A stretch of 64,000 nt of DNA from Promethearchaeia archaeon (GCA_029856125.1 JAHQWJ010000062.1:62001-126000), one strand, 5' to 3'. Numbered from the stretch's first letter, positions 8,822 to 17,635 are shown. Numbers and translations are program-made. The notes: generated by a model not told the origin, from the sequence alone.

Positions 8822-9652
8822 ATGAAGTTAGGTATTAGTTCACTAGGGAACATCATGGAAAATGCGTTTAAAAACAAATTTCCTAATATTTCTAGTATGC
8901 TTTACCATTCTACAGAAGAATGCTTTAAATTTGCGGAAAAAAATGGGATTGATGTTGTAGAAATTGTTGTGGATCCACAGGATATGTTTATAGGGGAGAT
9001 GAAACAAGCGTATCTTGATCTTTTTAAATCGTATTCAATGGTAAAGCAAGTACATGGACCTTTTATAGATATTAACTTATGCTCTCACAATAAAGGAATA
9101 TCTCAAGCCTCAATAGACGCGTATTTTGAAACTGCTCAATTTTGCCAGGAATTAAAAGCCAAAATATTAACTATACATCCAGGATTGGCTAATTTTTTGT
9201 TGGAATCTCTTAGGGATTATAATAGAATCCAATTAGCTAAAGCAATTAATAGTATATTAGACATGACAAAAAATCTTGATATATCGATTTGCTTAGAAAA
9301 CATGCCTAAAAATACACATATAATGTTAAATCAAGATAATATCGAGGAAAATTTAAAGTCAATTAATAGAAAAGATTTATTCCTCACATATGATACCAGC
9401 CACTTCTATACCAATAATGGAGATGTGGATTTGCTTTGGGAAAGGTATCACAAAATTATTAAAAATGTACACCTCGTCGAAAACTTTACAACCGAGTCAG
9501 ATACTCATCCGAGCCTTGGTTCTGGGAAAGTTAACTTTAAAGGGATTTTAGAAACTATAAGAAATTATCAGTATAAAGGGGCTTTAATTATTGAGTTATC
9601 CTCTAATGAGGGTTTAGAAAACAGTATCGACTATATTCATAAGTTATTATGA
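8822..9652 (+). CDS. Sugar phosphate isomerase/epimerase-like TIM-barrel protein
   Basis: This 276-aa protein is of the xylose-isomerase-like/AP endonuclease 2 superfamily. Barrel motifs include 'VDVVEIVVDP' (strand 2), 'VKQVHGPFIDINLCS', 'ILTIHPGL', 'SICLENMP' (metal Glu), 'LFLTYDTSHFY' (Asp/His), 'KNVHLVEN', and 'ALIIELSS' (final metal Glu). The ATG directly follows the aldolase stop. In this fold such proteins are either divalent-metal sugar isomerases/epimerases or endonuclease IV. The absence of endonuclease IV-specific loops and the coupling to an aldolase favour sugar metabolism. Confidence 0.82.
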   Translation: MKLGISSLGNIMENAFKNKFPNISSMLYHSTEECFKFAEKNGIDVVEIVVDPQDMFIGEMKQAYLDLFKSYSMVKQVHGPFIDINLCSHNKGISQASIDAYFETAQFCQELKAKILTIHPGLANFLLESLRDYNRIQLAKAINSILDMTKNLDISICLENMPKNTHIMLNQDNIEENLKSINRKDLFLTYDTSHFYTNNGDVDLLWERYHKIIKNVHLVENFTTESDTHPSLGSGKVNFKGILETIRNYQYKGALIIELSSNEGLENSIDYIHKLL

Positions 9653-9708
9653 AATAGTTTGGCTATTATTACTACACTTATTTAAGAACCATTTTTATAA
9701 TCCATATA

Positions 9709-10101
9709 ATGAAAATTATTTCCCTCCAAGTTAGCGAAGACTTACTAGAGAGGTTTGAAAAAGTTCGAAAACAGAGCGGGTTTAGTTCTAAAAGCGAAGC
9801 TTTAAGAGATTCAATATTAAAATTCATAGAAAATCATGAGAAATTCGAGAATTTAGAAGGATACAGAATCATGACAATTAACCTAGTATATCCTGTTAAG
9901 GAACCTATAGCTGATGAAATTTCTGAGCTTTTTTATAAATTTCACACGATAATAAAGGCTGTAAGCGATTGGAGAATTGCTGAAAAAAAAATCGAAACGG
10001 TTTTAGTAGTAGGAGAATTCGGATTTATTAAGGATCTTTACCATTCTATCGCAAAAATTAAGGATGTGATTAGTTCAATTCACGAAATAATATTAGATTA
10101 A
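9709..10101 (+). CDS. Ribbon-helix-helix regulator with NikR-like C-terminal domain lacking nickel ligands
   Basis: This is a 130-aa protein. Residues 1-45 form a ribbon-helix-helix DNA-binding domain ('KIISLQVSEDLLERFEKV' followed by 'GFSSKSEALRDSILKFI'). Residues 50-130 have the ferredoxin-like fold of NikR ('MTINLVYP' strand, '...LVVGEFGFIKDLYHSIAKI'). The NikR nickel site (HxH plus Cys) aligns with 'SDWRIAEKKIE', where those residues are absent, so it probably senses something else or acts as an aporepressor. The neighbouring sugar genes end 56 nt upstream. A TATA-like sequence lies about 20 nt before the ATG, suggesting a leaderless transcript. Confidence 0.8.
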   Translation: MKIISLQVSEDLLERFEKVRKQSGFSSKSEALRDSILKFIENHEKFENLEGYRIMTINLVYPVKEPIADEISELFYKFHTIIKAVSDWRIAEKKIETVLVVGEFGFIKDLYHSIAKIKDVISSIHEIILD

Positions 10102-10112
10102 CTGTTATACCT

Positions 10113-10967
10113 TTAATCAAATCGAAGTGAATAATCTACGAATTCCGTAGGCTTTTGAGTAAGAACGCTCGTACTTATCACGTCGGGCTCTGAAATTAGA
10201 TAGTCAAAAATATTTTCTTGAGTAATGTTCCCAGAAACTTCTATAATAACTTGATTACGTAATTTCTCTTGTTTTAATAAGTTTATGGCGTCCTGTACTT
10301 TATCTGGATTCATGTTATCCAGCATAATTATATCTGCTTTGTTTTTTACGGCAATTAGGACATCGCTTACATTTTCAATCTCAATTTCTATTTTTTTTGT
10401 GAAACTAACTCGAGACTTTACGTCTTTGAGAAGTTTTACGATGTCCCCTTTATAAAATTTTAAATGAGGTGATTTTAAAAGCACCATATCGTCCAAACTA
10501 AAACGATGAGTATCTCCTCCACCCAATTCTACGGCTTTCTTTTCGAACAACCTTAACCCTGGAAGAGTTTTTCGTGTACAAGCTATTTTCACATTTTTTC
10601 CAGAATCCTCAATTATTTTTACAAATTTTCGGGTAGTTGAAGTTATTGCACTCATGTGACTCATAAGATTTAGACCTACTCGCTCACCAAGCAATATATT
10701 TCTGGATTCTCCGTCTATTTTCGCGAAGATATCACCATTATGGATTTGATCTCCATCTTCTTTGTTTCTGATAACTTTAACATTTAAGAGTTGATATAAT
10801 ATACCCAACTCTTCTAAACCAGATAAATATCCATCACTTTTTGCGATAATTGTGGCTGAGGATACAGACTCTTTGGGAATGGCGTTTGAACTAACATCGA
10901 TGAAAGAGTTGTCTTCAATTAAGAACTTTTTTAGTTTTTCTTTGATTAAAATACGATTATAACTCAT
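10113..10967 (-). CDS. nadC: Nicotinate-nucleotide pyrophosphorylase (quinolinate phosphoribosyltransferase)
   Basis: This 284-aa enzyme converts quinolinate and PRPP to nicotinate mononucleotide in de novo NAD synthesis. Diagnostic motifs are 'ERVGLNLMSHMSAITSTTRK', 'CTRKTLPGLRLFEKKAVELG', 'GGDTHRFSLDD' and the PRPP/phosphate-binding 'ADIIMLDNMNPDKV' and 'IIEVSGNIT'. The length fits the family (270-300 aa). ATG at 10967 is chosen over a GTG two codons upstream. No nadA or nadB is in the window. Confidence 0.95.
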   Translation of the reverse strand: MSYNRILIKEKLKKFLIEDNSFIDVSSNAIPKESVSSATIIAKSDGYLSGLEELGILYQLLNVKVIRNKEDGDQIHNGDIFAKIDGESRNILLGERVGLNLMSHMSAITSTTRKFVKIIEDSGKNVKIACTRKTLPGLRLFEKKAVELGGGDTHRFSLDDMVLLKSPHLKFYKGDIVKLLKDVKSRVSFTKKIEIEIENVSDVLIAVKNKADIIMLDNMNPDKVQDAINLLKQEKLRNQVIIEVSGNITQENIFDYLISEPDVISTSVLTQKPTEFVDYSLRFD

Positions 10968-11023
10968 TTTCACTAAAGAATTTTGATAGTATTATTATTA
11001 TAGATTAAATACTAATTAAAATT

Positions 11024-11710
11024 ATGCATAGCGTTGAAAAATTGTTTATTCTTAATAATGAAGTAAAACTGGAAGCTGAAGTTTTTCAGATAGAAAATGA
11101 AACACCTAGTTGCGTTGCATTAATGTGCCATCCACATCCTCAATTTCTTTGGGTTTAAATCCCAAGAAAGGGAAAGTATGGCGGGGACATGTATAATAAC
11201 GTTGTATCGGGTGTTTTCAATTCGTTCGTTAAAAAGGATATATCCTGCATACGCTTCAATTTTAGAGGGGCGGGTAATTCGACAGGGGATCATACAAGCG
11301 GTAAGGGCGAATTAAGCGATGTTAAGGCTTGTGTTGACCATTTAACGCAGAGTTTACATTTTGATAGAGTTTTTATATGCGGGTATTCCTACGGTGCAGC
11401 TATAGGGTGCTCTACTATCAATTATTCCGAAAAAATAATTGGATATTGTGCAATTTCTTTTCCTTGGGACTTTATGAGCGTCCAATATAAAGAGTTATCT
11501 CAATCGAAAAGACCAAAATTGTTCATTCAAGGGGATATGGATACAGTAGCCCCTTATGAAAATTTTATGAAACACTTTAATTATTATTCAGAGCCAAAAA
11601 AATTCAAGATTATAGAAGGGGCAGATCATTTTTATCAAAATTTTGAAGAGGTGATTAGTAGAGAAGTATTGAACTTTTATGATTCCATAGCTCAAAATCC
11701 AATTTCATAA
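11024..11710 (+). CDS. Alpha/beta hydrolase (COG2945-like) interrupted by a 33-nt BHB intron
   Basis: Read without splicing, the frame from ATG 11024 ends at TAA 11156 after 44 codons and the downstream part would start at 11189 (173 aa). Removing bases 11143-11175 fuses both parts in the same frame into 217 aa. It restores the family motif 'CHPHPQYGGDMYNN' that forms the oxyanion-hole region. The catalytic triad is then visible as Ser111 in 'CGYSYGAA', Asp162 in 'IQGDMDTVAP' and His191 in 'GADHFY'. The family are small cytosolic serine hydrolases with unknown substrates. A roadblock gene follows on the opposite strand. See the intron entry for the RNA structure. Confidence 0.85.
11143..11175 (+). 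other. 33-nt bulge-helix-bulge mRNA intron with in-frame TAA
   Basis: The predicted RNA fold has the canonical hBHBh' geometry. The outer exon-exon helix is CCACA (11132-11136) with UAUGG (11177-11181), with one A/C mismatch. The central helix is UCCU (11137-11140) with GGGA (11170-11173). The 5' bulge is CAA (11141-11143) and the 3' bulge is AAG (11174-11176). The inner helix is UUUCUUUGGG with CCCAAGAAA, with one bulged U, closing a 7-nt loop. Cleavage after the second base of each bulge removes 11143-11175 and leaves CA|G, a Gln codon. The intron is 33 nt and contains TAA at 11156-11158, so the unspliced message cannot make the full protein. Confidence 0.85.
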
Positions 11711-11786
11711 CATCTCTGATTATATGAAGTGAATAGATTGAATTTTCTAATTCAATAATAATATAGAGCGAAAAGATTCGGTTTAT

Positions 11787-12185
11787 TTAAATTGTAGACA
11801 GTTTTTCCAAATCGGGAGTTGCATTTGAAACGGCCCAATCTAATAATTGATCGTAATAGGATTCAATTTCGTATGATTCGGGACTATTAGATAAAACTGC
11901 TAATATAAATTGCGTTTTTTGATCAGGCATAATAATATTTCTACATACAATATAATCTCCAATATATTTAATCTTCATACTCGATAGAAGAGACAAATTC
12001 ATTTCCTCAGAAGCTTTATATGCCGCATCGCTCAATAAGGAGCTCATGGCTGCAACAACCCGTTCATCAACATCCTCTGCTTTTTGGGAAGCTAAAACTA
12101 ATCCTGTTGAAGTAGAGAACAATGACGCTCTAAAATTTCCATTTTCATTTAATTCTTTAAGTACAAGTTCAAGTCGGCTAACCAC
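11787..12185 (-). CDS. Roadblock/LC7 domain protein
   Basis: This is a 132-aa protein with the roadblock fold. An N-terminal helix 'SRLELVLKELNENGNFRAS' leads to the strands 'SLFSTSTGLVLAS', then a helix 'ERVVAAMSSLLSDAAYKASEEM', then the strands 'MKIKYIGDYIVCRNII' and 'QFILAVLSN', and a final helix. Roadblock proteins bind or regulate small Ras-like GTPases and are expanded in Asgard archaea. No small GTPase gene is in the window. The start is GTG at 12185. Confidence 0.85.
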   Translation of the reverse strand: MVSRLELVLKELNENGNFRASLFSTSTGLVLASQKAEDVDERVVAAMSSLLSDAAYKASEEMNLSLLSSMKIKYIGDYIVCRNIIMPDQKTQFILAVLSNSPESYEIESYYDQLLDWAVSNATPDLEKLSTI

Positions 12186-12275
12186 AGTTAATACTCCATT
12201 ATATTCTTTTATACTATTACTAACAAAAAAACCTTATTACAATATATTATGAACTATTTAATATTTAATTTTACT

Positions 12276-12800
12276 TTATCTTAAATTCAGATTTATAAGA
12301 AAAGTCGATAGAATATTATCATTATCGATCTTCAGGGTAATAACGCTTGGTCTCGCAATAGGTTTTTCAAAACCTTTTTTAGGAAGTGGGGCTATAGGTT
12401 TAGTTGGGCTCCCCGGATTGATTAATAACGTATTGTAGGGTGTTCCCTTAATAAGTGGTTGATGGGTATGCCCAAAAATAAGAATATGGATATTATTCTC
12501 CTTAATAAAAACTTCCGTATTCTCAGGTTTCTTGTGTACTATTCCGAGGGTGTATTCACCAACTTCAAAGTTTATAAAAGTCTCTAATCCAGGTATTTTA
12601 TCTGACTCTCCTCGTACGCATCGGACTGGAGCTATGTTTTCCAAATCGTTAAGAAAAAACGGTACACAAACATCTCCAGCATGAATTATTTCATCAACAT
12701 CTTCGAAAGTTTCTTTTAATTGATTCAATAATATATAATATAATTTGTTTTTATCATTAGTTGTAAAATGCGTGTCAGAAATGATTCCAAATTTAGCCAT
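12276..12800 (-). CDS. YfcE/MJ0936-like metallophosphodiesterase
   Basis: This 174-aa calcineurin-like phosphoesterase has 'FGIISDTHF' (DxH), 'EIIHAGDVC' (GD), 'LIFGHTHQPLI' (GHTH) and 'LINPGSPT'. The usual 'GN(C/H)D' motif that supplies the metal-ligand Asn reads 'VRGESDK' here, so Asn is replaced by Glu. Members hydrolyse phosphodiesters in vitro; the physiological substrate is unknown. It is followed 17 nt downstream on the minus strand by nothing close, but its start lies 18 nt after the end of the CPBP protease gene, suggesting one operon. Confidence 0.87.
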   Translation of the reverse strand: MAKFGIISDTHFTTNDKNKLYYILLNQLKETFEDVDEIIHAGDVCVPFFLNDLENIAPVRCVRGESDKIPGLETFINFEVGEYTLGIVHKKPENTEVFIKENNIHILIFGHTHQPLIKGTPYNTLLINPGSPTKPIAPLPKKGFEKPIARPSVITLKIDNDNILSTFLINLNLR

Positions 12801-12817
12801 TTCTTTTTTAACACTCG

Positions 12818-13894
12818 CTATAAAATTATCATTCCAACCAAAAAAATTATTAAGCCAAATATAAAATCCATCATAATTCTAACAACAGTTTCTAACGAAT
12901 TTTCTCCGATACTTTCATCACGGGTAAAATAACTTGTAAACTCTTTCCAACCGATTGATAAACTCTCTTTAATTCGAGAAAATTGCCAAATAAAAAGTAC
13001 TAATCCTATTATCAATAAAGGAATGTAAATATAAACAGCCATATACGAAAAATCAATGCCGTGTAAATAGTGCCAAATCGTATGAGATGTTATAATGTTG
13101 TTAAAAGTATGGGCAAAAATTACGGGAAATATCCAACGTCTTCTTAAAACGATCATAGAAAGAACAATTCCTACTAAGAAAGTTTGTAAAAACCAAATAA
13201 TCGGATAAATTATTGGCAATCCGGCTGACGACGGGCTAAGTATATAAGCAAAGTGTCCCATACCAAAGAAAAAGGAAGTCATGATCACCGCAGACATTTT
13301 ATTAAAGTAATCACTTCCTCTATTAGTTAAAAAGCCTCTTGTTAATGATTCTTCATAAATCGAAACGCATAGAGGTATTATAATGATTGATATAAGAAAA
13401 ATTGAGTAATTCTCGTTAAAATAGGAATTTAAAGAATATTGTGCTGCGGGTTCTATTGCCGTGGAAGAAAAAGAAAGCATTTCAGGTATAAGATAAATAA
13501 AAAAATCTAATGGTATAAAAATTAAAAAAAGCAATAAAATACCGTATAAGAGCTGAAATTTAAAATTTTTTCTTGTAATTTTAAATAAATTAAGAAAATT
13601 TCTTGAAGGGCTAATGTCTTCATCTAAAATCAATGATTTTCTCTGTTTTTCCATTATAAAATTTGATAGATAAAGGAATATGGGTATAACAACGACCATA
13701 ATAGCAGCTCTCATTATGTTATATAATCGCTCATATGTTGCATCGTCTATAGCATTTACATCAAAAAGGAAAGGTAGTATAAAGGTTGGAATTAACATAA
13801 ATACAAAAATTCCTAAGAATATTATTAACGCTTCAAAAAGAAAATAAAATCTCTGTCTCATAATTGTTTTTAAAGGAGTTCTTGGTCTTCTCAT
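12818..13894 (-). CDS. CPBP-family intramembrane metalloprotease (CAAX protease-like)
   Basis: This 358-aa polytopic membrane protein has roughly eight hydrophobic segments. The Rce1/CPBP signature motifs are present in order: 'YEESLTRGFL' (EExxxR), 'FFFGMGHFAYI' (FxxxH) and 'IFAHTFNN' (HxxxN). These form the glutamate/histidine active site in the membrane. CPBP proteins cleave prenylated CAAX proteins in eukaryotes and have varied roles in prokaryotes. The substrate here is unknown. It is transcribed together with the downstream phosphodiesterase. Confidence 0.88.
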   Translation of the reverse strand: MRRPRTPLKTIMRQRFYFLFEALIIFLGIFVFMLIPTFILPFLFDVNAIDDATYERLYNIMRAAIMVVVIPIFLYLSNFIMEKQRKSLILDEDISPSRNFLNLFKITRKNFKFQLLYGILLLFLIFIPLDFFIYLIPEMLSFSSTAIEPAAQYSLNSYFNENYSIFLISIIIIPLCVSIYEESLTRGFLTNRGSDYFNKMSAVIMTSFFFGMGHFAYILSPSSAGLPIIYPIIWFLQTFLVGIVLSMIVLRRRWIFPVIFAHTFNNIITSHTIWHYLHGIDFSYMAVYIYIPLLIIGLVLFIWQFSRIKESLSIGWKEFTSYFTRDESIGENSLETVVRIMMDFIFGLIIFLVGMIIL

Positions 13895-13957
13895 GATTTA
13901 CCCAAATAACAAGTGTAATTAATAAAGGATAGTTTAATCGAAATATTATAAATTTTT

Positions 13958-14923
13958 TTATTTGTTGCTATTCCAAAAAAATTTTAGATGATCTCTATTT
14001 GGAATACCATTTCTTGCTCCAATTTTTTGAATACAGTTTCCAGCTAAGTAGTTACCAGTTTTTAAATAGGTTTTAAGGTGTTCAACATCAAAAATCATAC
14101 TTTGAACCAACCCATACATAAAACCAGCAGAAAATGCATCACCTGCCCCGGTAGTATCGATAACATTACTCAATTCAAGAGAAGGTATTAGTCCGTTTCC
14201 TTTTTTAGTAAGGAAAAATGATCCTTTATCACCAAGAGTAACTACAATTACCCGGATACCCAAGGATAATAATATTCTTGAATATTTGATAATAGATTCT
14301 TCATTTAAGTCGCTTTCTTTTATGTTTAAAAGGGTACGATATTCCCTCTGGGAAATAATCAGCACATCAATCTTTCCCAATAACTTCTTTAACTTTGTGA
14401 ACCCTAGATCGACGATTAACATGCCAGGATTTAAAATCACAGGGATATTGATACTTTTACCTATCTCCGCTGCAATTTGCAGCGGTTCAAGGTTTCTCAA
14501 ACTGCTTAAAAAGATTATTTTTGCATTTTTAAGTTCTTTTTCTGATATGTCTTTTTTTGAGAGATAATTAGCAGCACCACTATATGCGTATATTCTTCTT
14601 TCCCCTTTTTGATTTAAAGCCACATATGCAGATCCTGTTTTGTGATCTCGAGAATACTTAATTAATCTTGTATCTACAGAGACTTCTTTAAAATCGTTAA
14701 TTATTTTCTCGCCGAATGTATCTTTTTCCCCTAGTTTACCGATAAACGCCGTCGATAAGCCAATTTTTGCGCAAGCATAAGCAGTATTCGCCGCAGCCCC
14801 ACCAGATAATATTGATAAATCTGATACAAATACTTCGTCATCATCTAAGGGATGCCTTACTACTTGAGCTATTATGTCAACAAGTGCTGCCCCAATACAA
14901 ATTACATCGAAAATATTAACCAT
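13958..14923 (-). CDS. PfkB-family carbohydrate kinase (ribokinase-like)
   Basis: This 321-aa kinase shows the N-terminal 'VICIGAALVDIIAQVV' and 'LSGGAAANTAYACAKIGL' (PfkB signature 1) and the C-terminal 'NVIDTTGAGDAFSAGFMYGL' (signature 2, with the catalytic Asp in the GAGD anion hole). 'VVTLGDKGSFFL' is the nucleotide-side strand. Substrates of the family include ribose, adenosine and other nucleosides, fructose and 2-keto-3-deoxygluconate. Being directly downstream of purM and purB (7 nt gap) makes a nucleoside substrate attractive but unproven. Confidence 0.88.
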   Translation of the reverse strand: MVNIFDVICIGAALVDIIAQVVRHPLDDDEVFVSDLSILSGGAAANTAYACAKIGLSTAFIGKLGEKDTFGEKIINDFKEVSVDTRLIKYSRDHKTGSAYVALNQKGERRIYAYSGAANYLSKKDISEKELKNAKIIFLSSLRNLEPLQIAAEIGKSINIPVILNPGMLIVDLGFTKLKKLLGKIDVLIISQREYRTLLNIKESDLNEESIIKYSRILLSLGIRVIVVTLGDKGSFFLTKKGNGLIPSLELSNVIDTTGAGDAFSAGFMYGLVQSMIFDVEHLKTYLKTGNYLAGNCIQKIGARNGIPNRDHLKFFWNSNK

Positions 14924-14930
14924 TTCACCC

Positions 14931-16127
14931 CTAAATTATGTCTTTTTGATCATATTTGAAGGAGCCAAATTCAGATTTTATTTCTAGCAAGTTCTGGTGT
15001 TTTGAAGGTGAATTTTGGCAGTATCCAATAATTTTCGAGTCTACATTGTATTTTTTGCTGATTTTGATTATATCTTGAGCTGTAGTTTCATCACAATAAA
15101 TTTCCATCCGATGACCCATATTAAACACTTGAAACATCTCTTTCCATTGAGTTTCCGAAGAACTTTGAATAATTTCAAATATTTTTGGAATTTGAAACAA
15201 ATTGTTTTTGGTGTATTTAATTCCTTTACCGTAATTCAAAATTTTTGTTTGACCTCCTCCCGTGTTGTGGATTATTCCGTGAATTTCTTTCCGATGGGTT
15301 CTTAATATATCTAAAATTATTGGGGCATAAGTTCTAGTTGGAGATAAAAGCGCTTTTCCTATTGTTAGACTCGACCCTTTAATCTTGTCGGAAAGTAAGT
15401 GATTTCCGAAAAATACAAATTGTTCTTCAAGAGATTGGTCATAACACTCAGGATATTTCACGTAATATTCGTGCGATAGAACTCCGTGTCGAGCAAGCGT
15501 TAATCCGTTACTACCGATCCCGCTATTAAATTCTTCTTCATATGTTGCTTTTCCTGAGCTAGCTAAACCGATGATTACATCGTTATTGGAAATTTTGCTT
15601 AAATCGATGACATCTTTTTTCTTCAAACTAGTAAACGCTGATGCGTCGATTATAAGAGTTTTTACGACATCTCCTACATCAGCAGTTTCACCACCACAAA
15701 TTAGAGTATTTAAACCCAAGTCAGACAACTTCTTACTATAGGAATAATATTCTTGGATTATGGTACTAATAATCTCGCCATCAATATACCTGCTATTTCG
15801 ACCGATATTATTCGAAATGAAATAATCTCCTGTCGCCCCAACACAAAGCATATCGTCAATATTCATGACAATTGCGTCTTGTACAATTCCTTTAAAGACG
15901 GATATATCTTCAAGCTCTTTATAATACATATAAGCGAGGCTAGATTTAGTTCCCGCTCCATCGGAATGAAAAACTGAACAATAATCATCCCTTCTCCTCA
16001 CATCTTGAACGATTTTACAAAAAGATCCGGGATATAATCCTTTATCAATATTCTGTATTGCTTTATGGACGTCTTCTTTTTTAGAAGAAACACCTAATTG
16101 AGAATAAATATCTTTATGATCAGACAT
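14931..16127 (-). CDS. purM: Phosphoribosylformylglycinamidine cyclo-ligase (AIR synthetase), PurM
   Basis: This 398-aa ATP-grasp-unrelated PurM-superfamily enzyme closes the imidazole ring in purine synthesis. Motifs are 'FHSDGAGTKSSLAYMYY', 'MNIDDMLCVGATGDYFISNN', 'LICGGETADVGD', 'IGLASSGKATYEEEFNSGIG' and 'GIIHNTGGGQTKIL'. It is longer than typical bacterial PurM (about 345 aa) and its C-terminal half is divergent, so it is the archaeal/Bacteroidetes-like variant. It starts 3 nt after the purB stop, so the two are coupled. Confidence 0.88.
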   Translation of the reverse strand: MSDHKDIYSQLGVSSKKEDVHKAIQNIDKGLYPGSFCKIVQDVRRRDDYCSVFHSDGAGTKSSLAYMYYKELEDISVFKGIVQDAIVMNIDDMLCVGATGDYFISNNIGRNSRYIDGEIISTIIQEYYSYSKKLSDLGLNTLICGGETADVGDVVKTLIIDASAFTSLKKKDVIDLSKISNNDVIIGLASSGKATYEEEFNSGIGSNGLTLARHGVLSHEYYVKYPECYDQSLEEQFVFFGNHLLSDKIKGSSLTIGKALLSPTRTYAPIILDILRTHRKEIHGIIHNTGGGQTKILNYGKGIKYTKNNLFQIPKIFEIIQSSSETQWKEMFQVFNMGHRMEIYCDETTAQDIIKISKKYNVDSKIIGYCQNSPSKHQNLLEIKSEFGSFKYDQKDII

Positions 16128-16129
16128 TT

Positions 16130-17488
16130 TTATAACGCGTATTTATTTTTAAGAACATTTAGAATATTTTCTGTTTGTTCAAGAGCCTTCCCTATGTATT
16201 TGTGAGGATCTAATAAATCATCGATCTCGTTTTTAGAAAGGACTTCTTGAATTTTTTGATTTTTATACAGAATTTCTTTAATTAATATATTTTCTTTTTT
16301 TGCTTTAATAGCTGCCTTCCTTAAAATTTCGTGTCCTTCTTGCCTACCGATACCTTTTTTAACCAGATTAACCATAACTTTTTCGGAAAGACTCGCTCCT
16401 TTAGTAAGATTTAAATTTTCTTCTATTTTAAATTCGTCAAATTCGACCCCTAGGACAATATCAGTTAATTGATTTATCATAAAATCTAAAAGTATGAAAT
16501 TCTCTGAGAAAATTATTCTTTCATTAGCAGAATTCGTTAAATCTCTCTCATCTTCTAAAATTATATTATCTAAAGCGGGAATTACATTAGACTTCAACAA
16601 TCGGGCTAAACTACAAATCCTCTCAGATTTATGAGGGTTTCTTTTGTGGGGCATTGTTGAACTACCAACTTGACTCTTCTTAAAAGGTTCAAACATTTCA
16701 GCTATTTCATTCCTTTGAAGTACTCTAATTTGCCTTGAAAACTTAGCAAGAGATTGCCCTATCAATGTTGTTATAAAAATCACCTCAGCGTGACGATCTC
16801 TTTGAATTATTTGGTTTGCTATTAATGCCGGATGTAAATCAAGCTCTTTCGTTACTATATTTTGTATTTCAATACCTTTCTCTCCAAAGCTTGCCATCGT
16901 TCCCACTGCCCCAGACATTTTACCGAACGCGATCCGATTAAGCGTTTCTTTTAATCTATCTATATGTCTATCTATTTCATATGCCCATACACCAAATCTC
17001 ATCCCATATGTTGTAGGAATAGCATGCTGTCCGTGAGTTCTTCCTATACAAACGAGGTTTTTCTTATCATCAATTACTTTGATTAAGGCTATAATTAGTT
17101 TCTTTAAAGATTTTATAATATGCGAGATCGCTTCTTTTAATTGAAGTGCTGTTGCTGTGTCTTCAATATCATAACTAGTTGCTCCTAAATGTGTATATTT
17201 TCCGGCGTCTCCCTCACATTGTTCAGATAAAGCTTTAACCATAGCCATTAAATCATGATGTATTTCTCTATCTATTTCTTTTACACGATTTAATTTTACA
17301 TAATCTAAATTAGCTTTTTTAGATATCTCATCTGCTGCTTCTTGAGGAATGTTCCCTAGTTTAGCGTGAGCTTTAGCTAATACAGCTTCAACTTTTAACC
17401 AGTTGGCTAATTTTTTATCTTCTGTAAAAATGTCGGCTATTTCAGTTCGGTAACGGGTTTCAACGGGATTGATAAATTTATGATCCAT
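16130..17488 (-). CDS. purB: Adenylosuccinate lyase
   Basis: This 452-aa fumarase/aspartase-superfamily enzyme removes fumarate from SAICAR and adenylosuccinate. The signature loop 'GSSTMPHKRNPHKSE' carries the flexible catalytic Ser region. 'THLGATSYDIEDTATALQL' and 'GRTHGQHAIPTTYGMRF' (catalytic His) are the other conserved blocks. The length fits the family. It is first in a purB-purM-pfkB minus-strand run. Confidence 0.96.
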   Translation of the reverse strand: MDHKFINPVETRYRTEIADIFTEDKKLANWLKVEAVLAKAHAKLGNIPQEAADEISKKANLDYVKLNRVKEIDREIHHDLMAMVKALSEQCEGDAGKYTHLGATSYDIEDTATALQLKEAISHIIKSLKKLIIALIKVIDDKKNLVCIGRTHGQHAIPTTYGMRFGVWAYEIDRHIDRLKETLNRIAFGKMSGAVGTMASFGEKGIEIQNIVTKELDLHPALIANQIIQRDRHAEVIFITTLIGQSLAKFSRQIRVLQRNEIAEMFEPFKKSQVGSSTMPHKRNPHKSERICSLARLLKSNVIPALDNIILEDERDLTNSANERIIFSENFILLDFMINQLTDIVLGVEFDEFKIEENLNLTKGASLSEKVMVNLVKKGIGRQEGHEILRKAAIKAKKENILIKEILYKNQKIQEVLSKNEIDDLLDPHKYIGKALEQTENILNVLKNKYAL

Positions 17489-17635
17489 AGCTACTTAACT
17501 CTTTTATAATCTCTATAATTGAAATAATCTATGATCAATTATTATTCTTTTTTTAAATTGTTATTAAAAAGCAAATATTCCAGTAAAAATATCCCAATGG
17601 CTCTATTGTAGAAAGAGAAGTATTAAAAATAGATT

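Noticed and set aside
11156-11158. Stop-codon recoding (Sec/Pyl) or plain frameshift/pseudogene to explain the broken hydrolase
   Set aside because: The codon is TAA, not TGA or TAG, so Sec/Pyl recoding does not apply. The frame is unchanged across the interruption, both sides are conserved, and excision of a BHB-shaped segment restores the exact motif.
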